Shown: positions 27,012 to 37,076 of the stretch, piece after piece
Layout: every line of letters starts with the position of its first letter
Position numbering within the stretch: position 1 is the stretch's first letter
Assembly (NCBI GenBank): GCA_027448945.1
Contig: DAIDMQ010000011.1
Span: forward strand, 1-64,000
DNA: 64,000 nt
Direction of reading: 5' to 3'
Source: Gallionellaceae bacterium
GTDB lineage: Bacteria > Pseudomonadota > Gammaproteobacteria > Burkholderiales > Gallionellaceae
Notes under the pieces: generated by a model
What the model saw: only the letters and a program-made list of their open reading frames with translations
What the model was told of the DNA's origin: nothing
The model's database searches: none
Made by a program: the position numbers and the translations under genes

Positions 27012-28140
27012 GTTGGCCGAGTATGCGGTTACAGAAAAAAATTCACGGGGGAGATGTTTTGCCGAGCAGACCCCGCTTGGGCGCAGCGAATTTCAGCGCG
27101 ACAGGGACCGCATCATCCATTCGGGTGCATTTCGTCGCCTGGAATATAAAACTCAGGTATTCGTAAATCACGAGGGCGACCTGTTTCGCACACGCCTAAC
27201 TCACAGTATCGAAGTGTCCCAAATTGCCAGATCTATTGCGCGCTGCTTGCATTTGAATGAAGATCTGGCGGAGGCGGTTTCGCTTGCACATGATTTGGGG
27301 CATACGCCATTTGGTCATGCCGGCCAAGATGCACTGAATCTATGCATGAAGGATTATGGTGGCTTCGAGCACAACTTGCAGTCTTTACGGGTTGTTGACT
27401 TGTTGGAAGAGCGCTATGCCAAATTTGATGGATTGAATCTGTGTTTTGAAACGCGCGAGGGCATACTCAAACACTGTTCAGCGGAAAATGCAGCCGCGCT
27501 GGGCGGAGTCGGAGAGCGTTTCTTGAATGGACAGAGACCTTCATTGGAGGCGCAGATTGCCAATGTTGCCGATGAAATTGCCTATAACAATCACGATGTC
27601 GATGATGGATTGCGTTCCGGACTTATCACGCTTGAGCAACTGAATGATGTACCGCTAGTTGCCAACCATTTGCGTCAGGTTAGAAATGAATATCCAAATT
27701 TATCGGAACGTCGTGTGATTCATGAAACGATACGACACATGATCAACACCCTAGTGAGTGACGTGATTGAGAGCAGTGAACGCAACATCAAAGAGTACAA
27801 AATAGTCAGCTTGGATGATGTTCGCAATGCGCCCCCAATTTTGTCGTTTAGTGAGGAAATGTTTGAGCAGCAACGCACGCTAAAAAATTTTCTGCGCACG
27901 CATTTATACCGGCACTACAAAGTAATGCGCATGAGCAATAAGGCGCAACGCATCATTAGCGATTTGTTTGAAGTGTTTATGAAAGATGTAAGACTCTTGC
28001 CGCCCCAATTCCAAATTCACGCAGAGGCAGATCGTGCGCGAGCTGTTGCAGACTATATTGCCGGCATGACGGATCGTTATGCGATACGCGAACATAAAAG
28101 GATATTCGCGGTCGGGGATTTATCAGAGTCGCTTATATAG
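27004..28140 (+). CDS. dgt: Deoxyguanosinetriphosphate triphosphohydrolase-like protein
   Basis: A 378-residue HD-domain enzyme that hydrolyses dNTPs to deoxynucleoside and triphosphate. Metal site: [19 protein letters not shown] (His), [19 protein letters not shown] (His-Asp) and [16 protein letters not shown] (Asp). The length and N-terminal [21 protein letters not shown] place it with the shorter type-2 dGTPase-like group always found after aroB in betaproteobacteria. Base composition becomes GC-richer from about 27040 compared with aroKB. Confidence 0.92.
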   Translation: MNKLAEYAVTEKNSRGRCFAEQTPLGRSEFQRDRDRIIHSGAFRRLEYKTQVFVNHEGDLFRTRLTHSIEVSQIARSIARCLHLNEDLAEAVSLAHDLGHTPFGHAGQDALNLCMKDYGGFEHNLQSLRVVDLLEERYAKFDGLNLCFETREGILKHCSAENAAALGGVGERFLNGQRPSLEAQIANVADEIAYNNHDVDDGLRSGLITLEQLNDVPLVANHLRQVRNEYPNLSERRVIHETIRHMINTLVSDVIESSERNIKEYKIVSLDDVRNAPPILSFSEEMFEQQRTLKNFLRTHLYRHYKVMRMSNKAQRIISDLFEVFMKDVRLLPPQFQIHAEADRARAVADYIAGMTDRYAIREHKRIFAVGDLSESLI

Positions 28141-28212
28141 AATTGACATTTGCAGAATGGATGGGCTTAATGCGCGTCTTGTTCAATCCATGAACACTTG
28201 AAATTCAAACCG

Positions 28213-28602
28213 ATGCTCGATGCAACCATACATTACAGTTTGTTAAAAACATTAGCCGCAAGTCCGCGAGTATCGCAGCGTGATCTGGCGAAAAAGTTGG
28301 GAATTAGTCTGGGTAAGGTTAACTATTGTTTGAATGCGTTGGTCAACAAGGGCAGCCTGAAAGTAAATAATTTTTGTACCAGTGATAATAAGCGTGCCTA
28401 CGCATATTTGCTCACAGCGAGTGGAATAGATGAAAAGGCGCGCCTGACAGTCGAGTTTCTGAAAATCAAAATGCGTGAATATGAAGTGCTGAAAATTGAA
28501 ATTGAGCAGTTGAGTGGCGAAGTGGAAAAACTAACACCGCAAACTGGCAGTGAACAAAATTTTGATGGATCAATTAACTTGGGCGCGGGGCAGATAAATT
28601 GA
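28213..28602 (+). CDS. MarR-family EPS-associated transcriptional regulator
   Basis: A 129-residue winged helix-turn-helix protein. The start of the protein (LKTLAASPRVSQRDLAKKLG, then ISLGKVNYCLNALVNKG) and the segment AYAYLLTASGIDEKARLTV are the hallmark of the small MarR-like family that is encoded at the head of extracellular-polysaccharide loci; a C-terminal helix (about residues 80-108) probably dimerises. I chose ATG at 28213 over TTG at 28198. Its stop overlaps the TTG start of manC (TTGA), so it is the first gene of the polysaccharide operon and may regulate it. Confidence 0.87.
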   Translation: MLDATIHYSLLKTLAASPRVSQRDLAKKLGISLGKVNYCLNALVNKGSLKVNNFCTSDNKRAYAYLLTASGIDEKARLTVEFLKIKMREYEVLKIEIEQLSGEVEKLTPQTGSEQNFDGSINLGAGQIN

Positions 28603-30032
28603 AACTGATACCAGTAATTTTGTGCGGCGGAGCGGGTTCCCGCCTGTGGCCAGTCTCCCGCGAAACCCACCCCAAGCCCTTCATTCGTCTGGCTGACGGG
28701 CAAAGCCTGTTGCAAAAGGCATGGTTGCGTGGGGCTGTATTGCCGAATGTGGCAGAGACCATGACCGTCACCAACCGCGAACTGTTCTTCAAGACCGAAG
28801 ACGAATACCACGAAGTTGCCGGCATTCCGCACAACAAAGACATCACCAATCGTTTCATCCTCGAACCCTTTGGACGCAACACCGCACCCGCCATTGCTGC
28901 CGCCGCACTGCAAGTCGCCGCTGCACATGGTGAAGATGCCTGCCTGCTGGTCTTGGCCGCCGACCATCTCATCGCCGACCAAGCCTCATTCGCACAAGCC
29001 GTCGAGGTCGCCATGAAGCTGGCCGCACTGGGCAAACTCGTCACCTTCGGCATCAAGCCCGACATGCCCGAGACAGGTTATGGCTACATCGAAGCCGACG
29101 GCAACACTGTCAAACGCTTCGTCGAAAAACCCAACCTCGCCACCGCACAAGAATATGTCGCCTCCGGCCGCTTCCTGTGGAACTCCGGCATGTTCTGTTT
29201 CCAAGCCGGCGTCATGTTGCGTGAATTGGCACAACACCATCCCGCCATCCTCGCCGCAACACGTGCGTGCATCGCACTATCGCGTAGCGCCGAAGGCAAA
29301 GGCTTCAGCCAACTCGAACTCGATGCGACCGCCTTCAAACAAGTCCCCGACGACTCCATTGACTACGCCGTCATGGAAAAATCCGCCAACGTCGCTGTCG
29401 TCCCCTGCGACATTGGCTGGAGCGACATCGGCTCGTGGACTGCATTGGGTGACCTTACCCCCGCCGATGCGCAAGGCAACCGCATCGAAGGCGAAGTCAT
29501 GCTGCATGATGTCAGCAACTGTTACATCCAAAGCAACGACCGTATGGTGGGTGCGGTGGGTGTCAAAGACCTCGTCATCATCGACACCCCTGACGCAGTA
29601 CTCGTCGCCGATCGCAATCGCGCACAAGACGTCAAACACATCTACGCCCGCCTCAAAAAAGAAGGCCACGAAGCACACCGATTGCACAACACCGTGCATC
29701 GCCCGTGGGGCACCTATACCGTGCTCGAAGAAGGTGCGCACTTCAAGATCAAACGCATCGAAGTTAAACCCTCCGCCAGCTTAAGTTTGCAGATGCACCA
29801 CCATCGCAGCGAACACTGGATCGTCGTTAGCGGCATGGCTAAAGTCATCAATGGGCAGCAAGAGCTATACATCCAAACCAACGAATCTACCTATATCCCC
29901 GCCGGCCACAAACACCGCCTAGAGAACCCCGGCATGTTGCCACTGGTGATGATCGAAGTGCAGAGCGGTGAGTATTTGGGAGAGGACGACATCGTGCGCT
30001 TCGACGACATCTACGGCAGGGCACCCCAATGA
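28599..30032 (+). CDS. manC: Mannose-1-phosphate guanylyltransferase / mannose-6-phosphate isomerase
   Basis: A 477-residue bifunctional type II enzyme that makes GDP-mannose. The N-terminal pyrophosphorylase has [20 protein letters not shown] followed by PFIRL, and VEKPN; the C-terminal cupin isomerase has [20 protein letters not shown] and [16 protein letters not shown] with the metal His residues. The start is TTG at 28599 (TTGA overlap with the regulator); no ATG lies near. Codon use is sharply C-rich compared with the preceding gene, pointing to a different origin of manC-manB. Confidence 0.93.
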   Translation: MKLIPVILCGGAGSRLWPVSRETHPKPFIRLADGQSLLQKAWLRGAVLPNVAETMTVTNRELFFKTEDEYHEVAGIPHNKDITNRFILEPFGRNTAPAIAAAALQVAAAHGEDACLLVLAADHLIADQASFAQAVEVAMKLAALGKLVTFGIKPDMPETGYGYIEADGNTVKRFVEKPNLATAQEYVASGRFLWNSGMFCFQAGVMLRELAQHHPAILAATRACIALSRSAEGKGFSQLELDATAFKQVPDDSIDYAVMEKSANVAVVPCDIGWSDIGSWTALGDLTPADAQGNRIEGEVMLHDVSNCYIQSNDRMVGAVGVKDLVIIDTPDAVLVADRNRAQDVKHIYARLKKEGHEAHRLHNTVHRPWGTYTVLEEGAHFKIKRIEVKPSASLSLQMHHHRSEHWIVVSGMAKVINGQQELYIQTNESTYIPAGHKHRLENPGMLPLVMIEVQSGEYLGEDDIVRFDDIYGRAPQ

Positions 30033-31393
30033 CCCTCACCTGTTTCAAAGCATATGACATACGCGGCAAGCTCGGCGACGAACTGAACGACGACATCGCC
30101 TACCGCATTGGGCGTGCCTATGCACAACACCTAGGTGCTAAGCGCGTCGTCGTCGGTGGCGATGTGCGCCTTACCAGCGGCACACTCAAACAAGCCTTGT
30201 CGAATGGACTGATGGATGGCGGGGCGGATGTCATCGACATCGGCATGACTGGCACGGAAGAAATCTATTTCGCATCCTTCCATCTCGATGTCGATGGCGG
30301 CATCGAAGTGACAGCCAGCCACAATCCCCTGGACTACAACGGCATGAAGCTGGTTGCCCGTGGCGCCGTACCCATCAGCGGTGACACCGGCCTCAAAGCC
30401 ATCCAAGCGTTGGCCGAAGCCAACCAGTTCACACCTTCGAACAAACGTGGCACGCTGACTCAAACCTCTATCCTTGATCCTTTTGTAGACCACCTGATGA
30501 CCTACATCGACGCGAGCGCCATCAAGCCGCTCAAACTCGTGGTCAACTCTGGCAACGGAGCGGCAGGTCACGTCATCGATGCACTTGAAGCACGCTTCAA
30601 ACAACACGCAATTCCCGTCACCTTCATCAAAGTGCATCACGATGCTGATGGCAGCTTCCCCAATGGCATCCCTAACCCCCTGTTACCAGAGAACCGTGCA
30701 GCCACCGCCGAGGCCGTCAAGGCGCATCAGGCCGACATGGGCATCGCATGGGATGGTGACTTCGACCGTTGTTTTCTATTCGACGAACGCGGCGAATTCA
30801 TCGAAGGTTATTACATCGTCGGCCTCTTGGCTGCCGCCTTCCTCGTCAAATATCCTGGCGAAAAGATCATCCACGACCCGCGCCTCACCTGGAACACCGT
30901 CGATGTCGTTCAGCAATCTGGTGGTGTACCCATTCAATCTAAGACCGGCCACGCCTTCATCAAAGAGCGCATGCGCAGCGAGAACGCCATCTACGGCGGC
31001 GAAATGAGCGCGCATCACTACTTCCGCGACTTCGCCTACTGCGACAGCGGCATGATTCCGTGGCTACTCGTCACCGAACTGTTGAGCCGCAGCGGCAAGC
31101 GCCTATCGCAACTGGTGGGCGAACGCATCGCCGCCTATCCGTGCAGCGGTGAAATCAACTACCGCGTCAACGATGTAAAGCAAACTATCGAGCGTATTTT
31201 GAATCACTACCTGCCGCAGCATCCGGTTGTGGATCGCACCGACGGCGTAAGCGTGGAATTCCCCGAGTGGCGATTCAATTTGCGTGGCTCGAACACCGAA
31301 CCGTTGTTGAGATTGAATGTGGAGACTAGGGTGGATGTGAGATTGATGCAAAAAATGACGAGCGAAATTGAAGGACTGCTAAGAGCAAAATGA
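30029..31393 (+). CDS. manB: Phosphomannomutase
   Basis: A 454-residue alpha-D-phosphohexomutase that interconverts mannose-6- and mannose-1-phosphate. Motifs: [20 protein letters not shown], the phosphoserine loop [14 protein letters not shown], the metal-binding [16 protein letters not shown] and substrate loops [12 protein letters not shown] and [14 protein letters not shown]. This is the ManB/CpsG class. ATG overlaps the manC stop by 4 bases. With manC it supplies GDP-mannose for gmd. Confidence 0.94.
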   Translation: MTLTCFKAYDIRGKLGDELNDDIAYRIGRAYAQHLGAKRVVVGGDVRLTSGTLKQALSNGLMDGGADVIDIGMTGTEEIYFASFHLDVDGGIEVTASHNPLDYNGMKLVARGAVPISGDTGLKAIQALAEANQFTPSNKRGTLTQTSILDPFVDHLMTYIDASAIKPLKLVVNSGNGAAGHVIDALEARFKQHAIPVTFIKVHHDADGSFPNGIPNPLLPENRAATAEAVKAHQADMGIAWDGDFDRCFLFDERGEFIEGYYIVGLLAAAFLVKYPGEKIIHDPRLTWNTVDVVQQSGGVPIQSKTGHAFIKERMRSENAIYGGEMSAHHYFRDFAYCDSGMIPWLLVTELLSRSGKRLSQLVGERIAAYPCSGEINYRVNDVKQTIERILNHYLPQHPVVDRTDGVSVEFPEWRFNLRGSNTEPLLRLNVETRVDVRLMQKMTSEIEGLLRAK

Positions 31394-31466
31394 AAATTTT
31401 AGTTATTGAAGCGAGATACTCAAGTAATCTGGTGGAAAGTAAACTGAAATTTCTTTGGAGAATAGT

Positions 31467-32558
31467 ATGGGTAAAAATAAAGTCGCATTGATAACGGGTG
31501 TCACGGGGCAGGATGGCGCGTATCTCGCCGAATTGTTGCTGAACAAAGGCTACGAAGTTCACGGTATTAAACGCCGCAGCTCTTTGTTCAACACAGGACG
31601 TATCGACCACCTGTTCCATGATGTACATGAAACAGGTAAGCCGTTTTTTTTGCATCACGGCGATATGACCGACTCTTCCAGTTTGTCGCACATCATCCAA
31701 AAAGTACAACCGGACGAAATTTATAATCTCGCTGCGCAGAGCCACGTTGCGGTTTCGTTTGAAGAGCCAGAATACACCGCCAACTCAGACGCGCTGGGCG
31801 CATTGCGCATCTTGGAAGCGATTCGCATCCTTGGCTTGGCCAAAAAGACACGCTTTTATCAAGCCTCCACCTCCGAGCTATATGGCTTGGTGCAAGAGAT
31901 ACCGCAAAAGGAAACCACGCCGTTTTATCCGCGCAGCCCATACGCAGTGGCCAAACTGTATGCCTACTGGATTACGGTGAATTATCGTGAGGCTTACGGT
32001 ATCTATGCCTGCAACGGCATCTTGTTTAACCACGAAAGTCCGATTCGTGGCGAAACCTTCGTCACGCGCAAGATCACCCGCGCATTGGCGCGCATCAAAC
32101 TCGGTCTGCAAGAGTGCTTGTATCTGGGCAACATGAACTCCCTGCGCGACTGGGGACATGCCAAAGACTACGTTGAAATGCAATGGCTTATGTTGCAACA
32201 AGACAAGCCGGAAGACTTTGTTATCGCCACCGGCGTGCAATACAGTGTGCGCGATTTCGTGAATGCGGCAGCCAAAGAACTCGGCATGAACATCACTTGG
32301 AAGGGCGAGGGTGTGGATGAGAAAGGTTACGACGCTTCCGGCAAGTGTATCGTCGCCGTCGATCCGCGTTACTTCCGCCCCACCGAAGTCGAAACGCTGC
32401 TTGGCGATGCCAGCAAGGCGAAGAACAAACTGGGCTGGACACCGAAAATCACCTTCGACGAACTGGTGAGCGAAATGGTGAGCGAAGACTTCAAGAGCGC
32501 CGAGCGCGACGAGCTGGTAAAAAAACACGGTTACCCGGCGTTCAACCCGCACGAATAA
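31467..32558 (+). CDS. gmd: GDP-mannose 4,6-dehydratase
   Basis: A 363-residue short-chain dehydrogenase that makes GDP-4-keto-6-deoxy-D-mannose. NADP motif [19 protein letters not shown], specificity segment [17 protein letters not shown], catalytic ASTSELYG and Tyr-x-x-x-Lys in [12 protein letters not shown], substrate loop [16 protein letters not shown]. The ATG at 31467 follows GGAGA; an earlier TTG is less likely. Its product is the branch point to fucose, colitose, rhamnose or perosamine; the next two genes argue for colitose. Confidence 0.95.
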   Translation: MGKNKVALITGVTGQDGAYLAELLLNKGYEVHGIKRRSSLFNTGRIDHLFHDVHETGKPFFLHHGDMTDSSSLSHIIQKVQPDEIYNLAAQSHVAVSFEEPEYTANSDALGALRILEAIRILGLAKKTRFYQASTSELYGLVQEIPQKETTPFYPRSPYAVAKLYAYWITVNYREAYGIYACNGILFNHESPIRGETFVTRKITRALARIKLGLQECLYLGNMNSLRDWGHAKDYVEMQWLMLQQDKPEDFVIATGVQYSVRDFVNAAAKELGMNITWKGEGVDEKGYDASGKCIVAVDPRYFRPTEVETLLGDASKAKNKLGWTPKITFDELVSEMVSEDFKSAERDELVKKHGYPAFNPHE

Positions 32559-32572
32559 ATCAGCATCAGAAC

Positions 32573-33502
32573 ATGAGCAAGATGCATATTTTATTGACAG
32601 GCGGCGGTGGCATGGTCGGGCAGAACCTGCTCGAACATCCCGCTATCGGCGAATTCGAAGTGCTTGCGCCGAGCAGACCCGAGCTGAACCTGCAAGATTT
32701 CGATGCAGTACAAGCCTATCTGCGTAAGCACAAGCCGGACATGGTCATCCATGCGGCCGGCAAAGTGGGTGGCATTCAGGCCAACATGCGCGAACCAGTT
32801 GGTTTCCTGCTGGACAACCTCGACATGGGGCGCAACATCGTGTGGGCATCGCGTCAGGCGGGTATCAAGCGCCTGCTCAATCTGGGCAGCTCCTGCATGT
32901 ACCCGCGCAACCACAACGAACCCTTGTGCGAAGAACTCGTGCTCAAGGGCGAACTGGAGCCGACCAACGAAGGATATGCCCTAGCCAAAGTGGTCACGGC
33001 GCGCTTGTGCGAATACATCACGCGCGAAGATGCAAGCTATCAATACAAGACGCTCATCCCCTGCAATCTGTACGGGCGGCATGACAAATTTGACCCAGTA
33101 CATTCGCATCTGATTCCGGCGATCATTCACAAGATTAACCAAGCCAAACAGGCCGGACAAACTGAGGTTGAAATATGGGGTGATGGTATGGCACGTAGGG
33201 AATTCATGTATGCCGGTGACTTGGCAGATGCCTTGGTTCGAGCCATCAATGAGTTCGATACACTACCAGCATTGATGAATGTCGGTTTGGGATATGACTA
33301 CACCATCAATGAGTACTACCAAGCCGCAGCCGATGAGATGGGATATACGGGTATATTCGTCCATAATTTGTCCAAGCCCGTCGGTATGGCGCGCAAGTTA
33401 GTTAGCACGGAGCGGCAGCAATTATGGGGCTGGCAGGCAAAGAGTACGCTGCGCGAAGGTATAGCAAAAACTTACGAGTATTATTTGAAAGAGAGTCAGT
33501 AA
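32573..33502 (+). CDS. colC: GDP-L-colitose synthase / GDP-L-fucose synthase family reductase-epimerase
   Basis: A 309-residue SDR protein of the WcaG/Fcl family: ILLTGGGGMVGQNLLEHP, HAAGKVGGIQANMREP, LGSSCMYPRNHNEP and Tyr-x-x-x-Lys in LEPTNEGYALAKVVTA, WGDGMARREFMYAGDLADAL. Fcl performs C3/C5 epimerisation and C4 reduction; ColC performs C5 epimerisation and C4 reduction on the 3-deoxy intermediate. The start ATG 32573 gives the normal length. Because a ColD-type gene follows with TAATG overlap, I read it as colC; GDP-fucose synthase remains possible, and both could be made. Confidence 0.75.
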   Translation: MSKMHILLTGGGGMVGQNLLEHPAIGEFEVLAPSRPELNLQDFDAVQAYLRKHKPDMVIHAAGKVGGIQANMREPVGFLLDNLDMGRNIVWASRQAGIKRLLNLGSSCMYPRNHNEPLCEELVLKGELEPTNEGYALAKVVTARLCEYITREDASYQYKTLIPCNLYGRHDKFDPVHSHLIPAIIHKINQAKQAGQTEVEIWGDGMARREFMYAGDLADALVRAINEFDTLPALMNVGLGYDYTINEYYQAAADEMGYTGIFVHNLSKPVGMARKLVSTERQQLWGWQAKSTLREGIAKTYEYYLKESQ

Positions 33503-34668
33503 TGAGTTTCAACTTTCCATTAGCAACTGCGTCCTGGGGTCAAGAAGAGATTGACGCGATGCAGCGTGTCATCGCATCTGGCATGTTTACCATGGGTGCC
33601 AATGTGCGGGCCTTCGAGCAAGACTTCGCGGCTTATATTGGTAGTCAGCATTGCGTGATGGTTAACTCGGGTTCATCAGCCAACCTGTTGATGGTGGCTG
33701 CGCTGTTCTACACCCAGAATTCGAAGTTGAAACTGAAGCGTGGCGATGAAGTTATCGTGCCCGCCGTGTCGTGGAGTACAACTTACTATCCACTTTATCA
33801 GTACGGATTGAAGATTAAGTTTGTCGATATTGACGTTGAGACGCTCAATTACGATCTGGATCAATTGGAAAAAGCGGTAACCGACAACACTAGGGCAATA
33901 ATGGCAGTAAACTTGTTGGGGAATCCCAATGATTTTGATCGTATCAGCCAAATCATCGATGGGCGAGATATCCTGTTGATGGAAGATAACTGCGAGTCCA
34001 TGGGGGCAAAACTCAAGGGCAAGATGGCCGGAACATTTGGTGTGATGGGTAGCTTTAGTACCTTCTTCAGTCACCATATTTCCACCATGGAAGGCGGCAT
34101 GATCGTCACAGACGATGAGGAGCTGTACCAGATACTCTTGTCGCTGCGTGCGCATGGCTGGACTCGTAATCTGCCAAAACACAATCTGGTATGCGGAGAG
34201 AAGAGTGACGACCCCTTTGAAGAGTCTTTCCGGTTCGTACTTCCAGGCTACAACGTCCGTCCGCTTGAGATTGAAGGTGCGTTGGGCATTGAGCAAGTGA
34301 AACGCTTGCCGATGTTGATCGAAGAGCGACGCAAGAATGGCAAAATGTTGCAAGCGGTGTTGGCTAATCATCCCGACATCATCATTCAACAAGAGATTGG
34401 CGAGAGCAGCTGGTTCGGCTTCAGCTTGGTCATCCGGCCTGGCAGCAAATTGACCCGCAAGGCGCTGCTGGTGAAGCTGAACGAGTTGGGTTTCGAGTGC
34501 CGTCCCATCGTGGCAGGCAACTTCGCCAAGAACGAGGTGGTGAAATATTTCGATTCAGAAGTGTTTGGCGCGCTGAAGAACGCGGAGCACATAGACCAGA
34601 ACGGTTTATTCGTCGGCAACCACCACTACCCGATACCCGATGCATTTGCGGCACTTGCGAAATTGTAA
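33502..34668 (+). CDS. colD: GDP-4-keto-6-deoxy-D-mannose 3-dehydratase (ColD-like)
   Basis: A 388-residue protein of the DegT/DnrJ/EryC1 fold. At residues 190-199 it reads [10 protein letters not shown]: the PLP-binding Lys of aminotransferases is replaced by His (191/192), the mark of the PMP-dependent 3-dehydratases ColD and RfbH. The overall sequence ([74 protein letters not shown]) looks like ColD of colitose-making enterobacteria. It lacks the Cys cluster of RfbH (E1), so the CDP route to 3,6-dideoxyhexoses is unlikely. ATG 33502 overlaps the previous stop. Confidence 0.83.
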   Translation: MSFNFPLATASWGQEEIDAMQRVIASGMFTMGANVRAFEQDFAAYIGSQHCVMVNSGSSANLLMVAALFYTQNSKLKLKRGDEVIVPAVSWSTTYYPLYQYGLKIKFVDIDVETLNYDLDQLEKAVTDNTRAIMAVNLLGNPNDFDRISQIIDGRDILLMEDNCESMGAKLKGKMAGTFGVMGSFSTFFSHHISTMEGGMIVTDDEELYQILLSLRAHGWTRNLPKHNLVCGEKSDDPFEESFRFVLPGYNVRPLEIEGALGIEQVKRLPMLIEERRKNGKMLQAVLANHPDIIIQQEIGESSWFGFSLVIRPGSKLTRKALLVKLNELGFECRPIVAGNFAKNEVVKYFDSEVFGALKNAEHIDQNGLFVGNHHYPIPDAFAALAKL

Positions 34669-34678
34669 GGAGATGAAG

Positions 34679-35452
34679 ATGAAGGCGGTCATTCTGGCGG
34701 GTGGATTGGGTACACGGATCAGCGAGGAAACTTCCACGCGTCCGAAACCGATGATCGAGATCGGCGGGCGTCCGATACTCTGGCATATCATGAAGGTCTA
34801 CTCGGCTCACGGCATTAACGACTTCGTGGTTTGCTGCGGCTACAAGGGCTACGTCATCAAGGAGTACTTCGCCAACTATTTTCTGCACATGTCCGACGTA
34901 ACTTTCGACATGCAGAACAACAAAATGGAAGTACATCAGCGCAATGCCGAGCCGTGGCGAGTCACATTGGTCGATACCGGCGACAATACCTTGACCGGCG
35001 GCCGCCTGAAGCGAGTGGCGGACTATGTTAAGGATGAACCTGAATTCTGCTTCACATATGGCGACGGGGTCGCGGACATCGATATCGGTGCCCTGGTCGC
35101 ATTTCACAAGCAGCACGGCAAGCGGGCCACCGTTACCGCAGTTCAACCGCCAGGCCGTTACGGTGCGCTGAAGATGGATGGCAAGTCGGTGCGCGGCTTC
35201 ATCGAAAAACCGCAGGGCGATGGTGGCTGGATTAACGGGGGCTTCTTCGTGTTATCGCCGGAATGCATCGGTTTGATAGCCAATGACAGCACATCGTGGG
35301 AAGGCGAGCCGCTTAGCAAACTGGCCTTGCAGGGTGAACTGATGGCTTACGAGCATAACGGCTTCTGGCAGCCGATGGACACCCTGCGCGACAAGAATCA
35401 ACTGGAAGAGCTGTGGCAAAGCGACAAAGCGCCGTGGAAGGTGTGGAAGTGA
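34679..35452 (+). CDS. rfbF: Glucose-1-phosphate cytidylyltransferase
   Basis: A 257-residue nucleotidyltransferase that makes CDP-glucose. [20 protein letters not shown], then [18 protein letters not shown], is the exact family signature; [13 protein letters not shown] carries the Mg Asp, [19 protein letters not shown] and [11 protein letters not shown] follow. ATG at 34679 has AAGGAG seven bases upstream; the ATG six bases earlier is too close. Its stop overlaps the GTG of rfbG by 4 bases. First gene of the CDP-sugar operon. Confidence 0.95.
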   Translation: MKAVILAGGLGTRISEETSTRPKPMIEIGGRPILWHIMKVYSAHGINDFVVCCGYKGYVIKEYFANYFLHMSDVTFDMQNNKMEVHQRNAEPWRVTLVDTGDNTLTGGRLKRVADYVKDEPEFCFTYGDGVADIDIGALVAFHKQHGKRATVTAVQPPGRYGALKMDGKSVRGFIEKPQGDGGWINGGFFVLSPECIGLIANDSTSWEGEPLSKLALQGELMAYEHNGFWQPMDTLRDKNQLEELWQSDKAPWKVWK

Positions 35453-36510
35453 GCCCAGATTTCTGGCGCGGCAAGCGCGTCTTCCTGACCGGGCACACAG
35501 GCTTCAAGGGTGGCTGGCTTTCGCTGTGGCTGCAGTCCATGGGTGCCGAAGTGTATGGCTATGCACTCAATCCGCCGACCGATCCCGACATGTTTTCGGT
35601 GGCGAAAGTCGCCGAGGGGATGGTGGCCAGTGAGATTGCGGATATCCGTGATGCCGACAGTTTGCGCTCAGCGATGCAGGCTGCCCGTCCGGAGATTGTG
35701 TTCCATCTTGCCGCTCAGCCCCTGGTGCGCTACTCCTATTTGCAGCCTGTGGAGACTTATGCCGTCAACGTAATGGGTACCGTATACCTGCTGGAAGCGG
35801 TGCGTGCGACACACGGCGTGAAAGCAATCGTGAACGTGACAACGGACAAATGCTACGAGAACCGTGAGTGGGTCTGGGGTTATCGCGAGAACGAGGCGAT
35901 GGGGGGATTCGACCCCTATTCCAGTAGCAAAGGTTGTGCTGAACTGGTGACCTCGGCCTACCGCCAATCTTTTCTGGAGCCGGCAGGGATCGCATTAGCG
36001 AGCGCGCGCGCCGGCAACGTCATCGGCGGCGGAGATTGGGCAGCAGACCGTTTGATACCAGATTTCCTCAGAGCCATGGATGCCGGCACCATGCTGAATA
36101 TCCGCTCCCCGAATTCGACGCGCCCCTGGCAACATGTGCTGGAGCCGCTGTCCGGCTATCTGACGCTGGCGCAGCGCCTGTATGCCGAAGGCAACCGGTA
36201 TGCCGAAGGGTGGAATTTCGGGCCGGGCGATGAAGATGCGCGTTCGGTTGGATGGATCATCGAGCAATTGGCGGCGATGCGTCCGGACATAAAGTGGCAA
36301 TGTGACCAAGCTCCGCAGCCACATGAGGCGAATTTTCTCAAGCTCGACAGCAGCAAGGCAAAAAACAGGCTGGATTGGCAAACACGCTGGGATCTGCGTA
36401 TGGCTCTGCGGCAGACCCTGACATGGCATAAAGCTTGGCGGGACGGCGAAGATATGCGTGCAGTCACACTGGCGCAAATCGTCGAATATCAAAAAACGGG
36501 TAAGAGCTAA
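35449..36510 (+). CDS. rfbG: CDP-glucose 4,6-dehydratase
   Basis: A 353-residue extended SDR that makes CDP-4-keto-6-deoxy-D-glucose. NAD motif [18 protein letters not shown] (the specific T-G-H-T-G-F-K-G-x-W), [30 protein letters not shown] and Tyr-x-x-x-Lys in [17 protein letters not shown] at 35449 starts the protein within the rfbF stop (GTGA). No gene for the iron-sulphur 3-dehydrase of the usual 3,6-dideoxyhexose route follows; instead an epimerase and a C-methyltransferase come next. Confidence 0.94.
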   Translation: MSPDFWRGKRVFLTGHTGFKGGWLSLWLQSMGAEVYGYALNPPTDPDMFSVAKVAEGMVASEIADIRDADSLRSAMQAARPEIVFHLAAQPLVRYSYLQPVETYAVNVMGTVYLLEAVRATHGVKAIVNVTTDKCYENREWVWGYRENEAMGGFDPYSSSKGCAELVTSAYRQSFLEPAGIALASARAGNVIGGGDWAADRLIPDFLRAMDAGTMLNIRSPNSTRPWQHVLEPLSGYLTLAQRLYAEGNRYAEGWNFGPGDEDARSVGWIIEQLAAMRPDIKWQCDQAPQPHEANFLKLDSSKAKNRLDWQTRWDLRMALRQTLTWHKAWRDGEDMRAVTLAQIVEYQKTGKS

Positions 36511-36515
36511 GAAAA

Positions 36516-37076
36516 ATGGCACGATTCGAATTCATCCCCACACCGCTGGCCGGCCTGATGCTGGTACAACGCACAGTGATCGAAGATCAGCGCGGCTTTT
36601 TGTCGCGTTTCTTCTGCGCCGACGAGTTTCGAGCCGCCGGCCTCGATAAGCCAATTGTCCAGATCAATCACACTCTGACGAGAAACCGGGGTACCGTGCG
36701 TGGCATGCACTTTCAGTATCCGCCGCACGCCGAGGTCAAACTGGTGAGTTGCTTGCACGGCGAGATATTCGATGTGGCGGTGGACCTGCGGCGTGACTCG
36801 CCCACTTACCTGCACTGGCACGGTGTGTTACTCTCCGCGCCCAATCGCCAGAGTTTGTTGATACCGGAAGGGTTTGCACATGGATTTCAAACACTGACGG
36901 AAGACTGTGAATTGATTTATTTGCACACGGCCGCCTATCGTCCGGAATCCGATGGCGCGGTGAATGCCGCTGACCCGAGGCTTGGTATAGCGTGGCCGCT
37001 TGCGATCACGGAGATCTCGGAACGGGACCGTAACCATAAATCAATAGAACAGGATTTTCAGGGAATCGTTTTATGA
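36516..37076 (+). CDS. RmlC-like NDP-4-keto-6-deoxysugar 3,5- (or 3- or 5-) epimerase
   Basis: A 186-residue cupin of the dTDP-4-dehydrorhamnose 3,5-epimerase family. DQRGFLSRFFCADEFRAAG, the catalytic His in GTVRGMHFQYPPHAE, VDLRRDSPTYLHWHGV, LIPEGFAHGFQTLTEDCELI and the Tyr region LHTAAYRPESDGAVNAADP are visible. In this operon its likely substrate is CDP-4-keto-6-deoxyglucose or the 3-C-methylated product, not dTDP-sugar, since no rmlA/B/D genes are near. Which carbons it epimerises cannot be read from sequence. It overlaps the methyltransferase by 4 bases. Confidence 0.85.
   Translation: MARFEFIPTPLAGLMLVQRTVIEDQRGFLSRFFCADEFRAAGLDKPIVQINHTLTRNRGTVRGMHFQYPPHAEVKLVSCLHGEIFDVAVDLRRDSPTYLHWHGVLLSAPNRQSLLIPEGFAHGFQTLTEDCELIYLHTAAYRPESDGAVNAADPRLGIAWPLAITEISERDRNHKSIEQDFQGIVL

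Noticed and set aside
31390-31491. 33-codon frame coupled to the manB stop (ATGA), starting [12 protein letters not shown]
   Set aside because: Runs into gmd and has no identifiable family; may be the relic of a lost gene but support is too thin.
33502-34668. Reading of the DegT-fold gene as RfbH (CDP-4-keto-6-deoxyglucose 3-dehydrase) because rfbF and rfbG follow
   Set aside because: It lacks the Cys residues for the iron-sulphur cluster and resembles ColD along its whole length; also it precedes rfbF and is coupled to the gmd-colC side.
36516-37076. Assignment as dTDP-rhamnose gene rmlC
   Set aside because: No rmlA, rmlB or rmlD in the window; the gene is embedded in the CDP-sugar operon.
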